From positions 2,696,919-2,760,918 of the forward strand of contig VUYV01000119.1 in NCBI GenBank assembly GCA_008711295.1: a stretch of 64,000 nt of DNA, written 5' to 3'. The first letter of the stretch is position 1. Each line of letters opens with the position of its first letter. Both the position numbers and the translations under genes were made by a program. The stretch comes from Anarhynchus alexandrinus (lineage: Eukaryota; Chordata; Aves; Charadriiformes; Charadriidae). Under the pieces are notes generated by a model that saw nothing but the letters and a program-made list of their open reading frames with translations, made no database searches and was not told the origin of the DNA. This document shows, piece by piece, positions 27,801 to 37,000 of the stretch.

Positions 27801-29910
27801 ACAAGTGTTGTTAACAGTAATTCATATTGAAGCCAATAGAAAGATTTATTCTGATTCCAGTGACAGTCAAATAAGATTATAAATGCTTAAAAAATTCTAG
27901 ATATAAAATATAGATTAAAAGATTCTTGTGGAGTTACTATGCTTTTCTCTTGTCTAATTTCACAGGCTAACCAGAAATTATACAAATTACTCTTAGGCAT
28001 TTCTTCTAAGGACTTGTTAAGTTTCTTGTTACACAATGTTGTTTTATTGCTTCCTATCTTACTTGTCAAAGACAAAAAATAAGCATTTATAGTGAACTTC
28101 ATCAGAATCTAATTGATACTCAGCATTTTCTGTGCAAGTTTCTCCTCACAAACTTGCACATTGTGAAATACCTAAGTACTGGGAAGCCTAGGAATTGACC
28201 TTTAAAGGGTGCAACTACTTCTTAATTCAATATAATCCTTCAGCTGTGTGCATTCGCCCCGTTGATCTATATAACCCAGCCAGGAGTTGTCTCTTCAGTA
28301 TTTGTCTCTTTAGTGTTTGCAAAACTGCATGCAAAACTCAAGTGTAGAAATTAGTAGAAAAAATATTGAGGAGACTTTAATCCTGCTCCTGGCCACTTCA
28401 GTATTAAAGGTTCCATTGTAAGCAATGGAATATTTTAAGAGAACAGCCTACTTACCAGAATAAAAAGGGTTTCATAATCTGTCCCCATGAAAATGAAATC
28501 TCATTTTTTATATGAAGAATCCATTTCCAATAATGCAGTAATTTTTTGTCCCTATTCTATCAAAAGAATTAAAATACGAAGCAACAGTATGTCCTGAGAA
28601 AGACAGAAAAACAAGAGTAAGATGGAAAATGCGTTATTCCTTACAATAACAGAACTTGTATGCAACCACTGAAATTATCAGCCAGTAGCTTTAAGAAAGT
28701 ATTCAGACAATCCTACAGGACCTTGTGGAGTCCAAATTTATCATGTATCCAAAAAAGACAAGGCAAATTCAGAGAAGATAGCATCATCTCACGCAAACTG
28801 CAGGGAATCCTGGGATCACAGAATGGATGAGGTTGTCAGGGACCTCTGGAGATTGTCTATTCCAACTCCCTGCTCAAAACAGGGTCACCTAGAACAGATT
28901 GCCCAGGACTGTGGCCAGTTAGATTTTGAATATCTCCTATGGTGGAGACTCCACAGCCTCACTGCTCCAATGTTTAACCATCCTCACAGTAAAAAATTGT
29001 TTTCTTATGTTAAGATGGAAATAGAGCCCCAGCCAGGGCCCAGCCAGATGGCAGGTTGGGCCTGGAAGGTCCTCTACTGCGGCCTGTCTGCAGCTGACGT
29101 TCTTCATATGGCCATTGGTACTAACAGTATAAAAAAAAAAAAGGCTATGCTTCTTCATCTGTAGCTGATAGCCATAGAGTCTGGCCATGGAGAGGAATAG
29201 AGACTGCCCCCTCTTAAAATTTTGGCAGAAAACATGACTCCTCTGTGGCACATTGGCACACAGTGAAGGTTATCTGTGCATGATTTTTAAAGTACTTGTC
29301 CAGGCAATCAATTCAGAATAGTGATTGATTTCCTCTGTGTATAGTGCTGTCCAGATTGTGTAGGTGTGTGTTTAAATACGAAAAATTGTCTTTCTAGGTG
29401 TCTTTGGGTAGGGAGTGGTATGTCCATACAATCTACACTGTACGTTCAAAAGAGAATGCTAACCGTGGAATCGGCAAAAGAAGTGTGGAGCATCAATACC
29501 ACTCTCTCTTTAGTGCTGGGAGCCCAGGAGTATCCACACAGAGACGTCAGAAGAGGGGAGCTGAGCAGGCCCCAGAACTTGCAAAAGACATTGGAGTAGA
29601 AAACAACAGAGGAACAAACATACAGCACATCGCACTAGATCGCACCAGCAAGAAACAGGTTCCTCAAAGGGAGGTTGCAGTCAATGCCGTTCTCCCCAGG
29701 GAACTGAATAACCAAAGTGCAGGGGTCAGCGTAGTCACAATCATCAGTGGAGCTGCTGCCATTTTCCTTGCCATCGGCTTAATTGCAATCATCATTTTGC
29801 TGCTAAAACGGAAACAAAATTCTGAAAAGAAGGAAGCCACAAAGGAGTCACGCAGCAATGAACCAATGATGCTACCATATAATTACACCAGCGACAGCTC
29901 GGAGGTTTGA
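676..29910 (+). CDS. FRAS1: FRAS1 (extracellular matrix protein FRAS1), 3' twelve coding exons, partial gene
   Basis: FRAS1 is a very large basement-membrane protein that works with FREM1 and FREM2 in epithelial-mesenchymal adhesion. The window holds its last 820 codons in twelve GT-AG exons; summed coding length is 2463 bases including the TGA, and every junction phase agrees. Recognition rests on near-continuous similarity to vertebrate FRAS1 as I recall it, for example [47 protein letters not shown] and [19 protein letters not shown]. The first residues here correspond to roughly residue 3190 of the about 4000-residue human protein, so the CSPG and Calx-beta repeats lie upstream of the window. 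Encoded here are the cysteine-containing juxtamembrane ectodomain, a basic RQKR site, one transmembrane helix and a cytoplasmic tail ending DSSEV. No frameshift or premature stop was found, so the gene looks intact. The acceptor of the first exon is the only uncertain boundary (676 or 680; 676 keeps phase 0). Confidence 0.96.
835..1708 (+). other. FRAS1 intron
   Basis: Intron between the first two exons. I see no repeat or gene in it; it is AT-rich unique sequence. Confidence 0.85.
1709..2012 (+). CDS. FRAS1: FRAS1 exon
   Basis: Begins [18 protein letters not shown] after a TTCTGCAG acceptor and ends with one base of a split glycine codon before GTAAGA. It contains an N-glycosylation sequon (NNT) and the conserved run [11 protein letters not shown]. 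Length is 304 bases. Confidence 0.95.
2013..4630 (+). other. FRAS1 intron
   Basis: Mostly unique sequence with one decayed CR1-like fragment near 3953-4140. The remaining short open frames have no recognisable product. Confidence 0.85.
3953..4140 (+). mobile_element. Decayed CR1-like 3' fragment
   Basis: Remnants of the CR1 3' consensus are visible (GGAACAGGTTG, CCATCCCTGGATAAATTCAAA, GAGCAACCTGATGTAACTTTGAAG). Divergence is high and no terminal microsatellite remains, which suggests an old insertion. Confidence 0.5.
4631..4762 (+). CDS. FRAS1: FRAS1 exon
   Basis: Starts after TTTCCATTAG and encodes [19 protein letters not shown] through TVTMPHID. Its 132 bases keep the split-glycine phase at both ends, so the exon is symmetric and could be skipped without a frameshift. 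Confidence 0.95.
4763..5406 (+). other. FRAS1 intron
   Basis: AT-rich unique sequence with one ambiguous base at 4902. I see no other feature. Confidence 0.85.
5407..5738 (+). CDS. FRAS1: FRAS1 exon
   Basis: Runs from [18 protein letters not shown] to [11 protein letters not shown], starting after TTTTTAG and ending at a GTACGA donor. The segment around [17 protein letters not shown] is among the most conserved parts of FRAS1/FREM2 proteins. It ends in phase 0, which fits the next exon 9.4 kb away. Confidence 0.95.
7052..7078. repeat. (TA)n(CA)n microsatellite
   Basis: Run of TATATA... passing into CACACAC within the large FRAS1 intron. Confidence 0.9.
12365..12740 (-). mobile_element. Old CR1-like fragment (antisense)
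   Basis: GTGGATCACTCAGTCCAGGCC and AGCTAAACAACCCGGC..TTTTAGCCTCTTCTCATCAG resemble the reverse complement of the CR1 3' region. Strongly diverged, so boundaries are approximate. Confidence 0.45.
15192..15384 (+). CDS. FRAS1: FRAS1 exon
   Basis: Starts [19 protein letters not shown] after TTTTTTATAG and ends in DAELQ plus one base before GTGAGT. It follows a 9.4 kb intron; the joined protein (TDGQ|VLNL) matches the family without a gap, so I infer no missing exon in between. Confidence 0.95.
15385..17695 (+). other. FRAS1 intron
   Basis: Unique sequence; the 115-codon minus-strand frame at 16443-16790 shows no recognisable domain. Nothing else supported. Confidence 0.8.
17696..17800 (+). CDS. 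FRAS1: FRAS1 exon
   Basis: A 105-base symmetric exon starting after CTGCTGCCAG. It encodes [19 protein letters not shown] and [16 protein letters not shown], and ends with one base of a split codon before GTAAGC. Confidence 0.95.
17801..18964 (+). other. FRAS1 intron
   Basis: AT-rich unique sequence with no repeat or gene that I can support. Confidence 0.8.
18965..19092 (+). CDS. FRAS1: FRAS1 exon
   Basis: Starts after GTTTCTAG and encodes [19 protein letters not shown]... to WSFVSDFA. It ends in phase 0 at a GTAAAA donor, only 84 bases before the next exon. Confidence 0.93.
19093..19176 (+). other. FRAS1: FRAS1 84-base mini-intron with no in-frame stop
   Basis: It begins GTAAAACC and ends CTCTCTTCAG with a pyrimidine-rich tract. 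Both flanking exons are in phase 0 and the intron is exactly 28 codons with no stop, so the frame stays open across both exons. Vertebrate FRAS1 proteins as I recall them lack this insert, so it is read as an intron. Confidence 0.88.
19177..19311 (+). CDS. FRAS1: FRAS1 exon
   Basis: Encodes [17 protein letters not shown] through DLDIRFQQ in 45 codons, phase 0 at both ends, ending at a GTACCA donor. Two cysteines (in LIAC and VICN) are presumably extracellular disulfide partners; that is inference. Confidence 0.95.
19960..20160 (+). mobile_element. Possible very old CR1 coding-region fragment
   Basis: CTTGGGGGTCATGTTGGG and CAGTTTACAGTGTTGTCAAAAGGG resemble the CR1 region upstream of its 3' end, but heavily mutated. 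Weak call. Confidence 0.3.
21213..21729 (+). mobile_element. CR1 LINE 3' fragment, sense; left arm of inverted pair
   Basis: Diagnostic CR1 3' sequence (GGGTCCAGAGGAGGGCCACAAAAATTATCAGAGGGCTGGAACACCTCTCCTGTGAAG) running to TTCTATGATTCTATG at about 21714-21728. The 5' end is truncated, as usual for CR1. Confidence 0.93.
21791..22660 (-). mobile_element. CR1 LINE 3' fragment, antisense; right arm of inverted pair
   Basis: Opens with the complement of the CR1 tail (AATCATAGAGTCATAGAATCATAGAATGG). On the minus strand it carries a 126-codon remnant (22198-22578) of the CR1 reverse transcriptase C-terminus, including [12 protein letters not shown] and EKDLGVLVN. It is longer than most copies in the window. 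The open frame suggests a fairly young insertion, but it is not a complete element. Confidence 0.93.
23103..23120. repeat. (AAT)n microsatellite
   Basis: About six AAT units in a FRAS1 intron. Confidence 0.9.
24076..24110. repeat. (TA)n/(CA)n microsatellite
   Basis: ACATATATATACATAAATATACACACACACAC in a FRAS1 intron. Confidence 0.85.
24948..25074 (+). CDS. FRAS1: FRAS1 exon
   Basis: Starts [20 protein letters not shown] after GTGTTTTAG and ends DVAFSE plus one base before GTATAG. The protein joins directly to the previous exon (RFQQ|VSDP) despite a 5.6 kb intron full of CR1 copies. Confidence 0.95.
25075..26512 (+). other. FRAS1 intron with LTR fragment
   Basis: Apart from the ERV LTR fragment at 25370-25660, I see only unique sequence. 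Confidence 0.8.
25370..25660 (+). mobile_element. ERVL-like LTR fragment
   Basis: Starts TGTACTGGGTCTGACTGGGATGGAGTTAATTTTC and continues through ..CAGTGCTTGCACAGCATCAAGG. The same segment order occurs in the LTR at 45106 (TGTATTGGGTGTGGCTGGGATGGAGTTCACTTTCC.., CAACAGCATCAAGG). The 3' part is degraded or truncated. It lies in a FRAS1 intron, sense orientation. Confidence 0.75.
26513..26700 (+). CDS. FRAS1: FRAS1 exon
   Basis: Encodes [20 protein letters not shown] through YRFKIV. It starts after CTGTTTACAG and ends at a strong GTAAGT donor. It includes the cysteine-rich stretch FYCS..FLCTGAD..YGCLAD. Confidence 0.96.
26701..27600 (+). other. FRAS1 intron
   Basis: Unique AT-rich sequence; nothing else supported. 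Confidence 0.85.
27601..27747 (+). CDS. FRAS1: FRAS1 exon
   Basis: Forty-nine codons, phase 0 at both ends, from [20 protein letters not shown] to KVDSTPLFQ. The acceptor is ACCATGTAG after a T-rich tract; the donor is GTATGA. Confidence 0.96.
27748..29397 (+). other. FRAS1 last intron
   Basis: Contains a minus-strand CR1 3' fragment beginning at about 28812; otherwise unique sequence. Confidence 0.8.
28812..29250 (-). mobile_element. CR1-like 3' fragment (antisense), moderately old
   Basis: GGGATCACAGAATGGATGAGGTTG followed by GGTCACCTAGAACAGATTGCCCAGGAC and CTCCACAGCCTC matches the reverse complement of a CR1 3' end. The right boundary is uncertain after about 29010. Confidence 0.7.
29398..29910 (+). 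CDS. FRAS1: FRAS1 terminal coding exon: transmembrane helix and cytoplasmic tail
   Basis: It opens [20 protein letters not shown] and ends at TGA 29908-29910. Within its 170 codons, residues 49-53 (29542-29556) are RRQKR, a furin-type basic site. Residues about 110-136 (29725-29805) are a hydrophobic helix followed by KRK, the expected stop-transfer for a type I membrane protein. The tail is about 34 residues and ends DSSEV, a class I PDZ-ligand pattern (S-x-V) consistent with the known FRAS1-GRIP1 interaction. The stretch between the basic site and the helix is the least conserved part of the protein, as expected of a juxtamembrane linker. Confidence 0.97.
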   Translation: MSLGREWYVHTIYTVRSKENANRGIGKRSVEHQYHSLFSAGSPGVSTQRRQKRGAEQAPELAKDIGVENNRGTNIQHIALDRTSKKQVPQREVAVNAVLPRELNNQSAGVSVVTIISGAAAIFLAIGLIAIIILLLKRKQNSEKKEATKESRSNEPMMLPYNYTSDSSEV

Positions 29911-30010
29911 TTCCAAGACCTCAGGATTCAAGCCAGAGTCTCCAGAGTGCCTCAGAAGAAAAAAACTTGAACTGCACTTTGTTCGCAGCAGGTCATGGTG
30001 ACTCATGAGG

Positions 30011-30016
30011 AATAAA
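30011..30016 (+). terminator. Candidate proximal FRAS1 polyadenylation signal
   Basis: AATAAA about 100 bases after the FRAS1 stop codon. It would give a very short alternative 3' UTR; the downstream element is weak. Confidence 0.25.
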
Positions 30017-33000
30017 AAGTTCATATGCTTCTAGGTGTACTTGAAATTTTTTATCCTGAACTCTTGCTGCCATTATCAACAACAGAAGAGTCCGTACCGA
30101 ATCTCCCACTTTGCACGACGGGTAATCCTGACGTCCGTATATCATGCACTAATCTTAAGCAGCAATTCAAAGAACTGCATTGTAAGGGAGAGGTTTTTGT
30201 TTTGTTTTTCTCTTTTCTGTCATTTAAAAAGGTAGAAGAAACTATCCAAAGGTGCTATATATCCTGTCTGCAATAAGAGAGGAAATCTGTTTCTTCGGAA
30301 ACACAGAATACTTGAGAGGAGGAATCCTTACACTCTTCAGTTAAATTTTGTACTGTTTCCACAAAGAACTCAATGTCTACAATTAGTCCAAAAGGTGATG
30401 AAATGCCTCAGGCATGAATCCTCCCTCCTATAAGTTTTTGACTTCACTTAGCTATACCAGTGATTTATTTTATTTTTTTTTTACTTATGTGTAACTGAAC
30501 TTTTTCAAAAGACAGTTAAATTAGGCAGCATAACATTATAATCAGTTGCATGTCACAGGATGCAATACATACTTTTTATTCAGCTATTTAATCTGAGAAG
30601 TTTTTTTTTCCTTATTTATGATTTTATAAAGCCAAAGAATACAACAAATCCAGAAAGAATTTTGTTTTTCGCAGAAACTGGACGCTTATGTCCTCTTAAG
30701 TTTGTAACGGATCATGGAAGTGTTGTGAGGTAAATTATATTTGTTAGTGCATATCCACTGCTGGGAAATGCAAACATAAGTATTTCAGTACCTAGAGAAG
30801 ATGATAGAGTTAGATTCAAAATGCAGAGGACAAGGTTCTGCCTGAACTGAGCCTAGGAATCACGACACTGACTCCAGCATGTGATTCTCAGTTGCCATCT
30901 TAAATGGCAACAAAGTGAAGAAAAAAATTAACATTTGATTGAATCAAGTAGCATTTATTACTGTATAATCATAGCACATCTTGACAAACGTGCTGGGTCA
31001 TTGTTGGGCATTTTTTAACAAGTGACTGCTTTTGCAAGAGTAATTCTGATTTTCTCTCAGTGTTCTTGATTTAGGTAACACAACAGAATGATGTTCCACG
31101 GAAGCAGTGGATCAGCAGTGTGCCATGTCAGTTCTTATCCAGACAGGACTTGTTCTGTCCCAAAGATCAAATCCCAAAGGTCAAATGCTTGGCCATGAAA
31201 AATACGTAACCTTCAGGACAGATTGTCCCATTTGTCACACTAGTGTTATATACAAATAAGTCATTTCAAGTCAGTGGAGTTAAACTATATAAACTATATA
31301 AAATCTGAATCAGGCTGTTGAGACTATTGCTAAAATACCTGTTCACTTCCAACATCTTGTGGTGGTGGGTGCAGGAAGCCCCCGAACTATCTTCATCTGT
31401 AGTACACTTGGCATTTGGTATTCTGGGGACCACGCTGCAGAGATCTGAGCTAGCTGAGCAGGATCTGACTTGAAAGCAGCCTGGCTGCAATCACACAATG
31501 CTGCCTCTGAACTAAAAAAATCTATCCAAAAGGCTTCCTGGCCTGGCTGCGGCGCTCTGTCAACACAGATAGACCTGACCTAGTAATTCTGCACAATTGG
31601 CCTCTGAGCCATAACGACTCAGAAAGGTTGAGGTCTGCTAGCCTGGGAATATCTGTGCTATGATTCATGGTACGGTGTGAATGTGCCCACAGAGGGCCTC
31701 ACACTGTTATCTCTTGCTCTGGGTTTATATTGTTATGACTTCACTGATTTAATAAGATTTCATCAGTTTTTCACCCAATGAATCAGGTGAGAATCTGTCC
31801 TGCCTTTTCTAGGTTTTCTGAAGACTGTGATTCAGACTGCTTAATTGAAGGATGTTTGCAGCAACCTAAGGGTCAAACTCCATTACTAAAATCATACAGT
31901 CATCTTTTGTTTTAATTAATCTGAGTTCTGGCCTGAAACAATTACCCACAAGACGTGCCCAGTGCATTAGGCTTTTTCCCTAGTCACCTGACATTAATTT
32001 ACTCTTTTAATGAAGTTCCTGGTTTTGTGATCCGTGTATTATGCGTGCAAGATTGATCAAAGACTTCACCCACAGATACTTTTTGTATTTAAGTTCACAA
32101 CTAAGTTGCAAATGTAACCTAAGATCAAATTTGCCTTTGTACCTATATGTGAAATCATTATGATAACAAGAAATGCAGAATTTGTCTCCTAGAACCTGCA
32201 TGTTTGGATAATAGCAGTCAGTGATTCTACAGTAAAATGGGACACATGTAAATAATAGAACATTTTAATATTTATAAAATGCCTGTTTTGTATAAGCAGA
32301 GAAGATCTTTTTTAAAAAAATATATATATAAAATACAGAAATTAGGTGTTTATCAGTAGAGCTATTTTTCTGCTTTTGAATTTTAACAGACTGAAATATC
32401 ATTAAAGTTGCTTGCAGGCAAAATCTTTTTTTTAATTATTATTTCTTTTTATAAAATCACATCAAAACCCATGTGTTCTACAAGCCAAATATTTAGCCCA
32501 GTGAACAGCTTGATCACGGCTTTGAATAGCGTCTGATTACAACTCTGTAAAATGTTTAGGTTGATGGGGATTATCAGACTAATGTCTTTCTAACAATATA
32601 TAAAATAATAGTGCAAACTGGTGATAACAAAAGAAAACACAAAGCAAGCACTGAAAAGCTGGACAAGCATGAGTAAGATTCATGAGTCAGATATCAAAGT
32701 CCTCTGCCTGGGAAAAAAAATCCCCATGGTTTCAGTAAGGCCTGCCGGATTTGTCCCCTTCTTAAGAAATTGGGTTTCTTACAATCCAGTGAACTATAAA
32801 CGCATCTGTAACAGCATGCCTTTTTTATTATGGCTTCAAGGTTTTAGATTTCAGCAAGATGTTTTGGAGGCTTATTAACATTTTTCCTTCTACTTAACAA
32901 GTGGCCTCGTTTATACTAACCTGCATAAGTGCCTCATTCCCAGTTATGTGCACAAATATGTTAATATTTATCTATCCATGCAATAAACTGAGTATATTTT

Positions 33001-33365
33001 ATATATATATTTAATCTATTTCCAGATTATGTATTCAATCCTCTTTTCCCTGGAGATGCTTATTCTGCTATCCGTAATACCATTTGTTAAACCCTTTATA
33101 CAATAATTACTGTGTTTAAATTTGTTATCAAGCTGTCAAAAATCTTTCGGTGCATATTTATTTGGAACAATTTTTTGCTTATGTCTATGTCTGTGATATT
33201 TGGCATTTGTATCAGGAAAAAAAATAAAACTACTTCTGGTTTGGTTACTGATCTAAAGTTTGTGTATAAATATCACTCTGTGGAGAGGGGTCAGTAATTC
33301 GGTGTTAAGAAAAACTAATTATTTGTCACATTGATGGAAGAACATAAACTTACTACTGTGTTTGC

Positions 33366-33371
33366 AATAAA
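33366..33371 (+). terminator. Candidate distal FRAS1 polyadenylation signal
   Basis: Canonical AATAAA followed within 20-35 bases by a GT/T-rich downstream element. It is the last such signal before the intergenic CR1 at 33.6 kb. Confidence 0.45.
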
Positions 33372-33594
33372 ACTCACTGCTTTGTTCCCGAGGTGATTGT
33401 TTTCTGATCATGAAGTGATCAACTCAGGGCTTGTTTTTTAATCATTGTGGTTTCACTTATGCTTCAGAGAGGGATTTTTCTTTCAATTCCAGAACATCAA
33501 AAATCTCTAGATATCTCCAAATCCTTTGTAGGTCAGATTGCCATGTTCCCGTGTGCCGGCAGGGTTTATTGTACTATACACATTGATGAGTGAA

Positions 33595-34072
33595 GATGCT
33601 GGAGAGGGTCCAGAGAAGGGCAACGAAGCTGGTGAAGGGTCTTGAGAATAAGTCTTATGACGAGCAGCTGAGGGACTTGGGGTTGTTTAGTCTGAAGAAA
33701 AGGAGACTGAGGGGAGACCTTATTGCTCTCTGCAACTGCCTGAAAGGAGGCTGTAGAGAGGAGGGCATTAGTCTCCTCTCACAAGTTACAACCGATAAGA
33801 CAAGAGGAAATGGTGTCAAGTTGTGCCAGGGGAGGTTTAGGTTAGACATTAGGAAAAACTTCTACACTGAAAGGGTTATCAAAGACTGGAACAGGCTGCC
33901 CAGGGAAGTGGTTGAACTGCCGTCCTTGGATCTATTTAAAAGCTGTCTAGATATGGTGCTCAGGGACATGTTTTAGAAGTAGTGTTTTAGAAGGCCTGGT
34001 AGAGTTAGATAACGGTTGGACTTGATGATCTTAAAGGTCTTTTCCAGCCATAACAGTTTTATGATCCTATGA
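33595..34072 (+). mobile_element. CR1 LINE 3' fragment
   Basis: Starts at GGAGAGGGTCCAGAGAAGGGCAACGAAGCTGG and ends in TTTTATGATCCTATGAG. A 128-codon open remnant (33590-33976) is the well-known C-terminal CR1 segment ([18 protein letters not shown]), not a host gene. It lies just beyond the inferred FRAS1 3' end. Confidence 0.93.
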
Positions 34073-37000
34073 GTCTGCAGCCAGAGGTGCTCTTGTTCCT
34101 GCAGCGCTGATGTTGCTGTCAGTTGGTTCTTGTGCCAGCTCATCAGATTTCTTTCCCAGTGGCAAATGTATCAAGTTAGAAATATATGAGATGTAGACAT
34201 TTACCATGAGTCTGATATATACACTATGATACAGAAAGAAAAAGCAACTCTGAACCTTTTGTAAACTGGCCAGCACTGGCCTCTGATTTCTTAAGTAAGC
34301 ACCCACTTCCTTCATTGTCAGAAAGACTATTCATATTCATGGCTACACACGTAGTTCATGGTTACACACGTAACACTTCAAGTATGTTTACCGAGTACTC
34401 TAAGGAAGGATAAGCTAGCGGGCAGGGATTCCTGCATTGCTACGTCTGTCACCTGCTGCTGCCTAAACTTGCTCCTGGGGTTTATACTCTTTGCAGTTCC
34501 TCAGACTGAGCTGAGCCATCCAGTGGCACATCTATGAGCTCTGTGTTGTGACTTCTGCCAGAGCAAATCAAATTGGAAGGGTTTCTGCCCTGATGCAATA
34601 TAAATAGCTATATATGATGTAAACGAATAAATAATCTTGTCACAGGACTATGGCACTGTCAATAAATCAAAGGGCATAAATTTCCCACTCCGCGATAGCC
34701 CACAGCATCCAAGCCATGTCCACATTTGTTTCAGCACTTAGTGGACTTCTGATACTACTAAGGTGTCCAGGTGTGTTCCAGCAGGTCCAGGATGGCTTTC
34801 TCTTCACAGCCCAGGCACGGTTACATTTCAGCATTGATCAGAGTCAGGGTTTTTTAATGCATCCTCACTGTCTTTTGAAAGAATGACTTAGCTCCTACCT
34901 GAAAGAATTCCACTCCTGGCACTGAATGCTTTAGCTTGGAAACGTGTTCCATAGATTCCTCTCAAGTAAATGGCTGTTTGACTTTTGGTTTTCTTATTAT
35001 TTGTCCTGAGAGATAATCCATTCAGAATTTACTTTGCGCTGCTGTTGCTTTGGTAAGTAACCATTGACTTCCAGTAAAAATGAAGGGAACAGCTGGAAGA
35101 TTCTTAAAGGATGCATCTGTTTCATTTGATGGCCAATGCTCAAGCCTGCGCTGGATTCCTGATATCTCCTCTTACTTGCATTTTCATGACACTTTTTTTT
35201 CCTGAGTGTAAGTTTACATGTCAAGCATGAATCTACAGCTGCACAAGTTAAAGTGCTCCAGTTAAACTCGTGCAACTGGAAGATCAGGTGTAACGATTGT
35301 CATCTGTAGTGTCTTTTTGACTGTTTTTGTGGCAAAAGCTCTATCTCAGTTACCATGGAAGACAAGAGGAGGCATTCTGGATAAGCACATGATGTAGCCA
35401 CCTCTTTAACTTTAATAATATATTAATTTTTGCTTTTCTCTCTCTTGCATTCTCTTAAAAAAAAAGCATATAATGGAACTAAATGAGACAGCAAATGACA
35501 AAAAGAATGGCAAAAGGTGAAGAATATCTTCCCCATAAGAACAGATTAACTAGATAAGATTTTCTTCAGCTTTTCACCCTCAGAAGGTAATACCCAAGGG
35601 AGAGTATGTGAGCGGTGCATTAAATCCTGAATGATACAGAGGCAGTGAGTAGGGAACAATGATTCACTATTTCTTGTAGTATTTTAGAGTTTCTACCCAA
35701 CAAAATTTGCTGGCTGCAAGGATGAAACAAAGTAGGCAATACCTAATCATCCGACACAAAATTAAAATGCCGAGACTCATTACTGAAAGACGATGTGTAT
35801 GCCAAACTAAAAAAGAAGTGAAATTCATGGAAGAAAAGTCCATCGACATCAGCTCTTTGTTTCAACAGCTAGTTCAGAAAGCCTGGACTGGAAAAAAGCT
35901 GTGAGGATTCAGGAGAAGGAACAAGCTGTTCATCTTCTCTTTCCTTTCTCTTCCCTACAACTCCACTACTGGGCACTGTCAGAGGCAAATCACCCAACCC
36001 AGAAGAGCCACTCTCGTGCCCTAACAGTTGTACAAAGAGCCGCCAGTCCCAGGCTTGGAATTGATAACAGGAAGTACAAAATACATAATGTGTTTGGTTT
36101 TTTTTTTTTCTTGGGGTAAGAGGGAAAGAAAGTTTTAATTTGTCAGCACCCCAGGTCTCTGGCAGCCGGCTTACCTGCGCCTCACATCTGCCTAGTCCTC
36201 CTGCTGAGGATTGCTTGAAAGAGTCGCGTGAGCCAATAGCCTTTTCCTGGCGCGTATCCTGTGAAGGCATATGGTCTGGAGAGAGGAAAGTGGGTGCAGA
36301 GGTAAAAGATACTGTTGATTATTTTATTAACCTCATAAATGTGCTCCCTTTATTCTCTGCTGTTTGTAACAAAAGGTTAAAAGAATATTTCTTGGGCTAT
36401 CAAGTGTCTCTTTCACTGATGTATTTTTTTCTTATGTTTCTTATGGCACCAGAAAGATCCTGGCAAGAAAGAAACATAAATACCAAATTCTTTGAGTAGC
36501 AGTATCTCGTGGGGATGTGGCTGGGCTTCTCTTCCATTTCTTGGCAAAAGACTTGGATTTCAGTACAGCCACCTACACTGTGCCCCACAGGGACTGGTCC
36601 CCAGTATTGTCAAGTCTGTGAAACAGAGGCTGGAGTAGGATCTGGGTAATCATTGAGAACAACAGAAGCCTCTGTCTTCAGGGACAAAATGATGTTGATA
36701 TGTCAGGAGATTGGCTTCATCGGAGGTGTCCTCCTTTGCCCACATCTCATAGCAGCATCACACAACAGTGCCACAGACCACCTCATCAACGGTGTGCCTT
36801 ACACAGTTTCCTGGAGACAGGATTCCCGGCCTCCCCTTGTCAGGATCTTGAAACACTGTCTCCCAGTAGGAGGAAGGGAGGATTTGTATCCACCCTCAAA
36901 GAGCATCAACTGGAGAGAGATACGTGATGGCTTCATGGGCATCAGCAGCTGTCCGTTCATCACACATGCAGCAACTTTCATGTTCCCAGGACTTAGCGGA

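Larger units (their letters stand above)
29911..33390 (+). other. FRAS1: FRAS1 3' UTR (inferred extent)
   Basis: A T/A-rich stretch without supported coding sequence follows the FRAS1 stop. AATAAA occurs at 30011-30016, 32992-32997, 33223-33228 and 33366-33371. The last is followed about 20 bases on by a GT/T-rich element (GGTGATTGTTTTCTG), so I place the distal polyadenylation site near 33.39 kb. This gives a UTR of about 3.5 kb, similar to what I recall for mammalian FRAS1. The end is not proven. Confidence 0.55.

Noticed and set aside
33590..33976. 128-codon open frame beyond FRAS1
   Set aside because: It is the CR1 reverse transcriptase C-terminal remnant, annotated as a mobile element.
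35869..36270. 133-codon minus-strand open frame
   Set aside because: Low-complexity serine/lysine-rich translation with no homology; intergenic.
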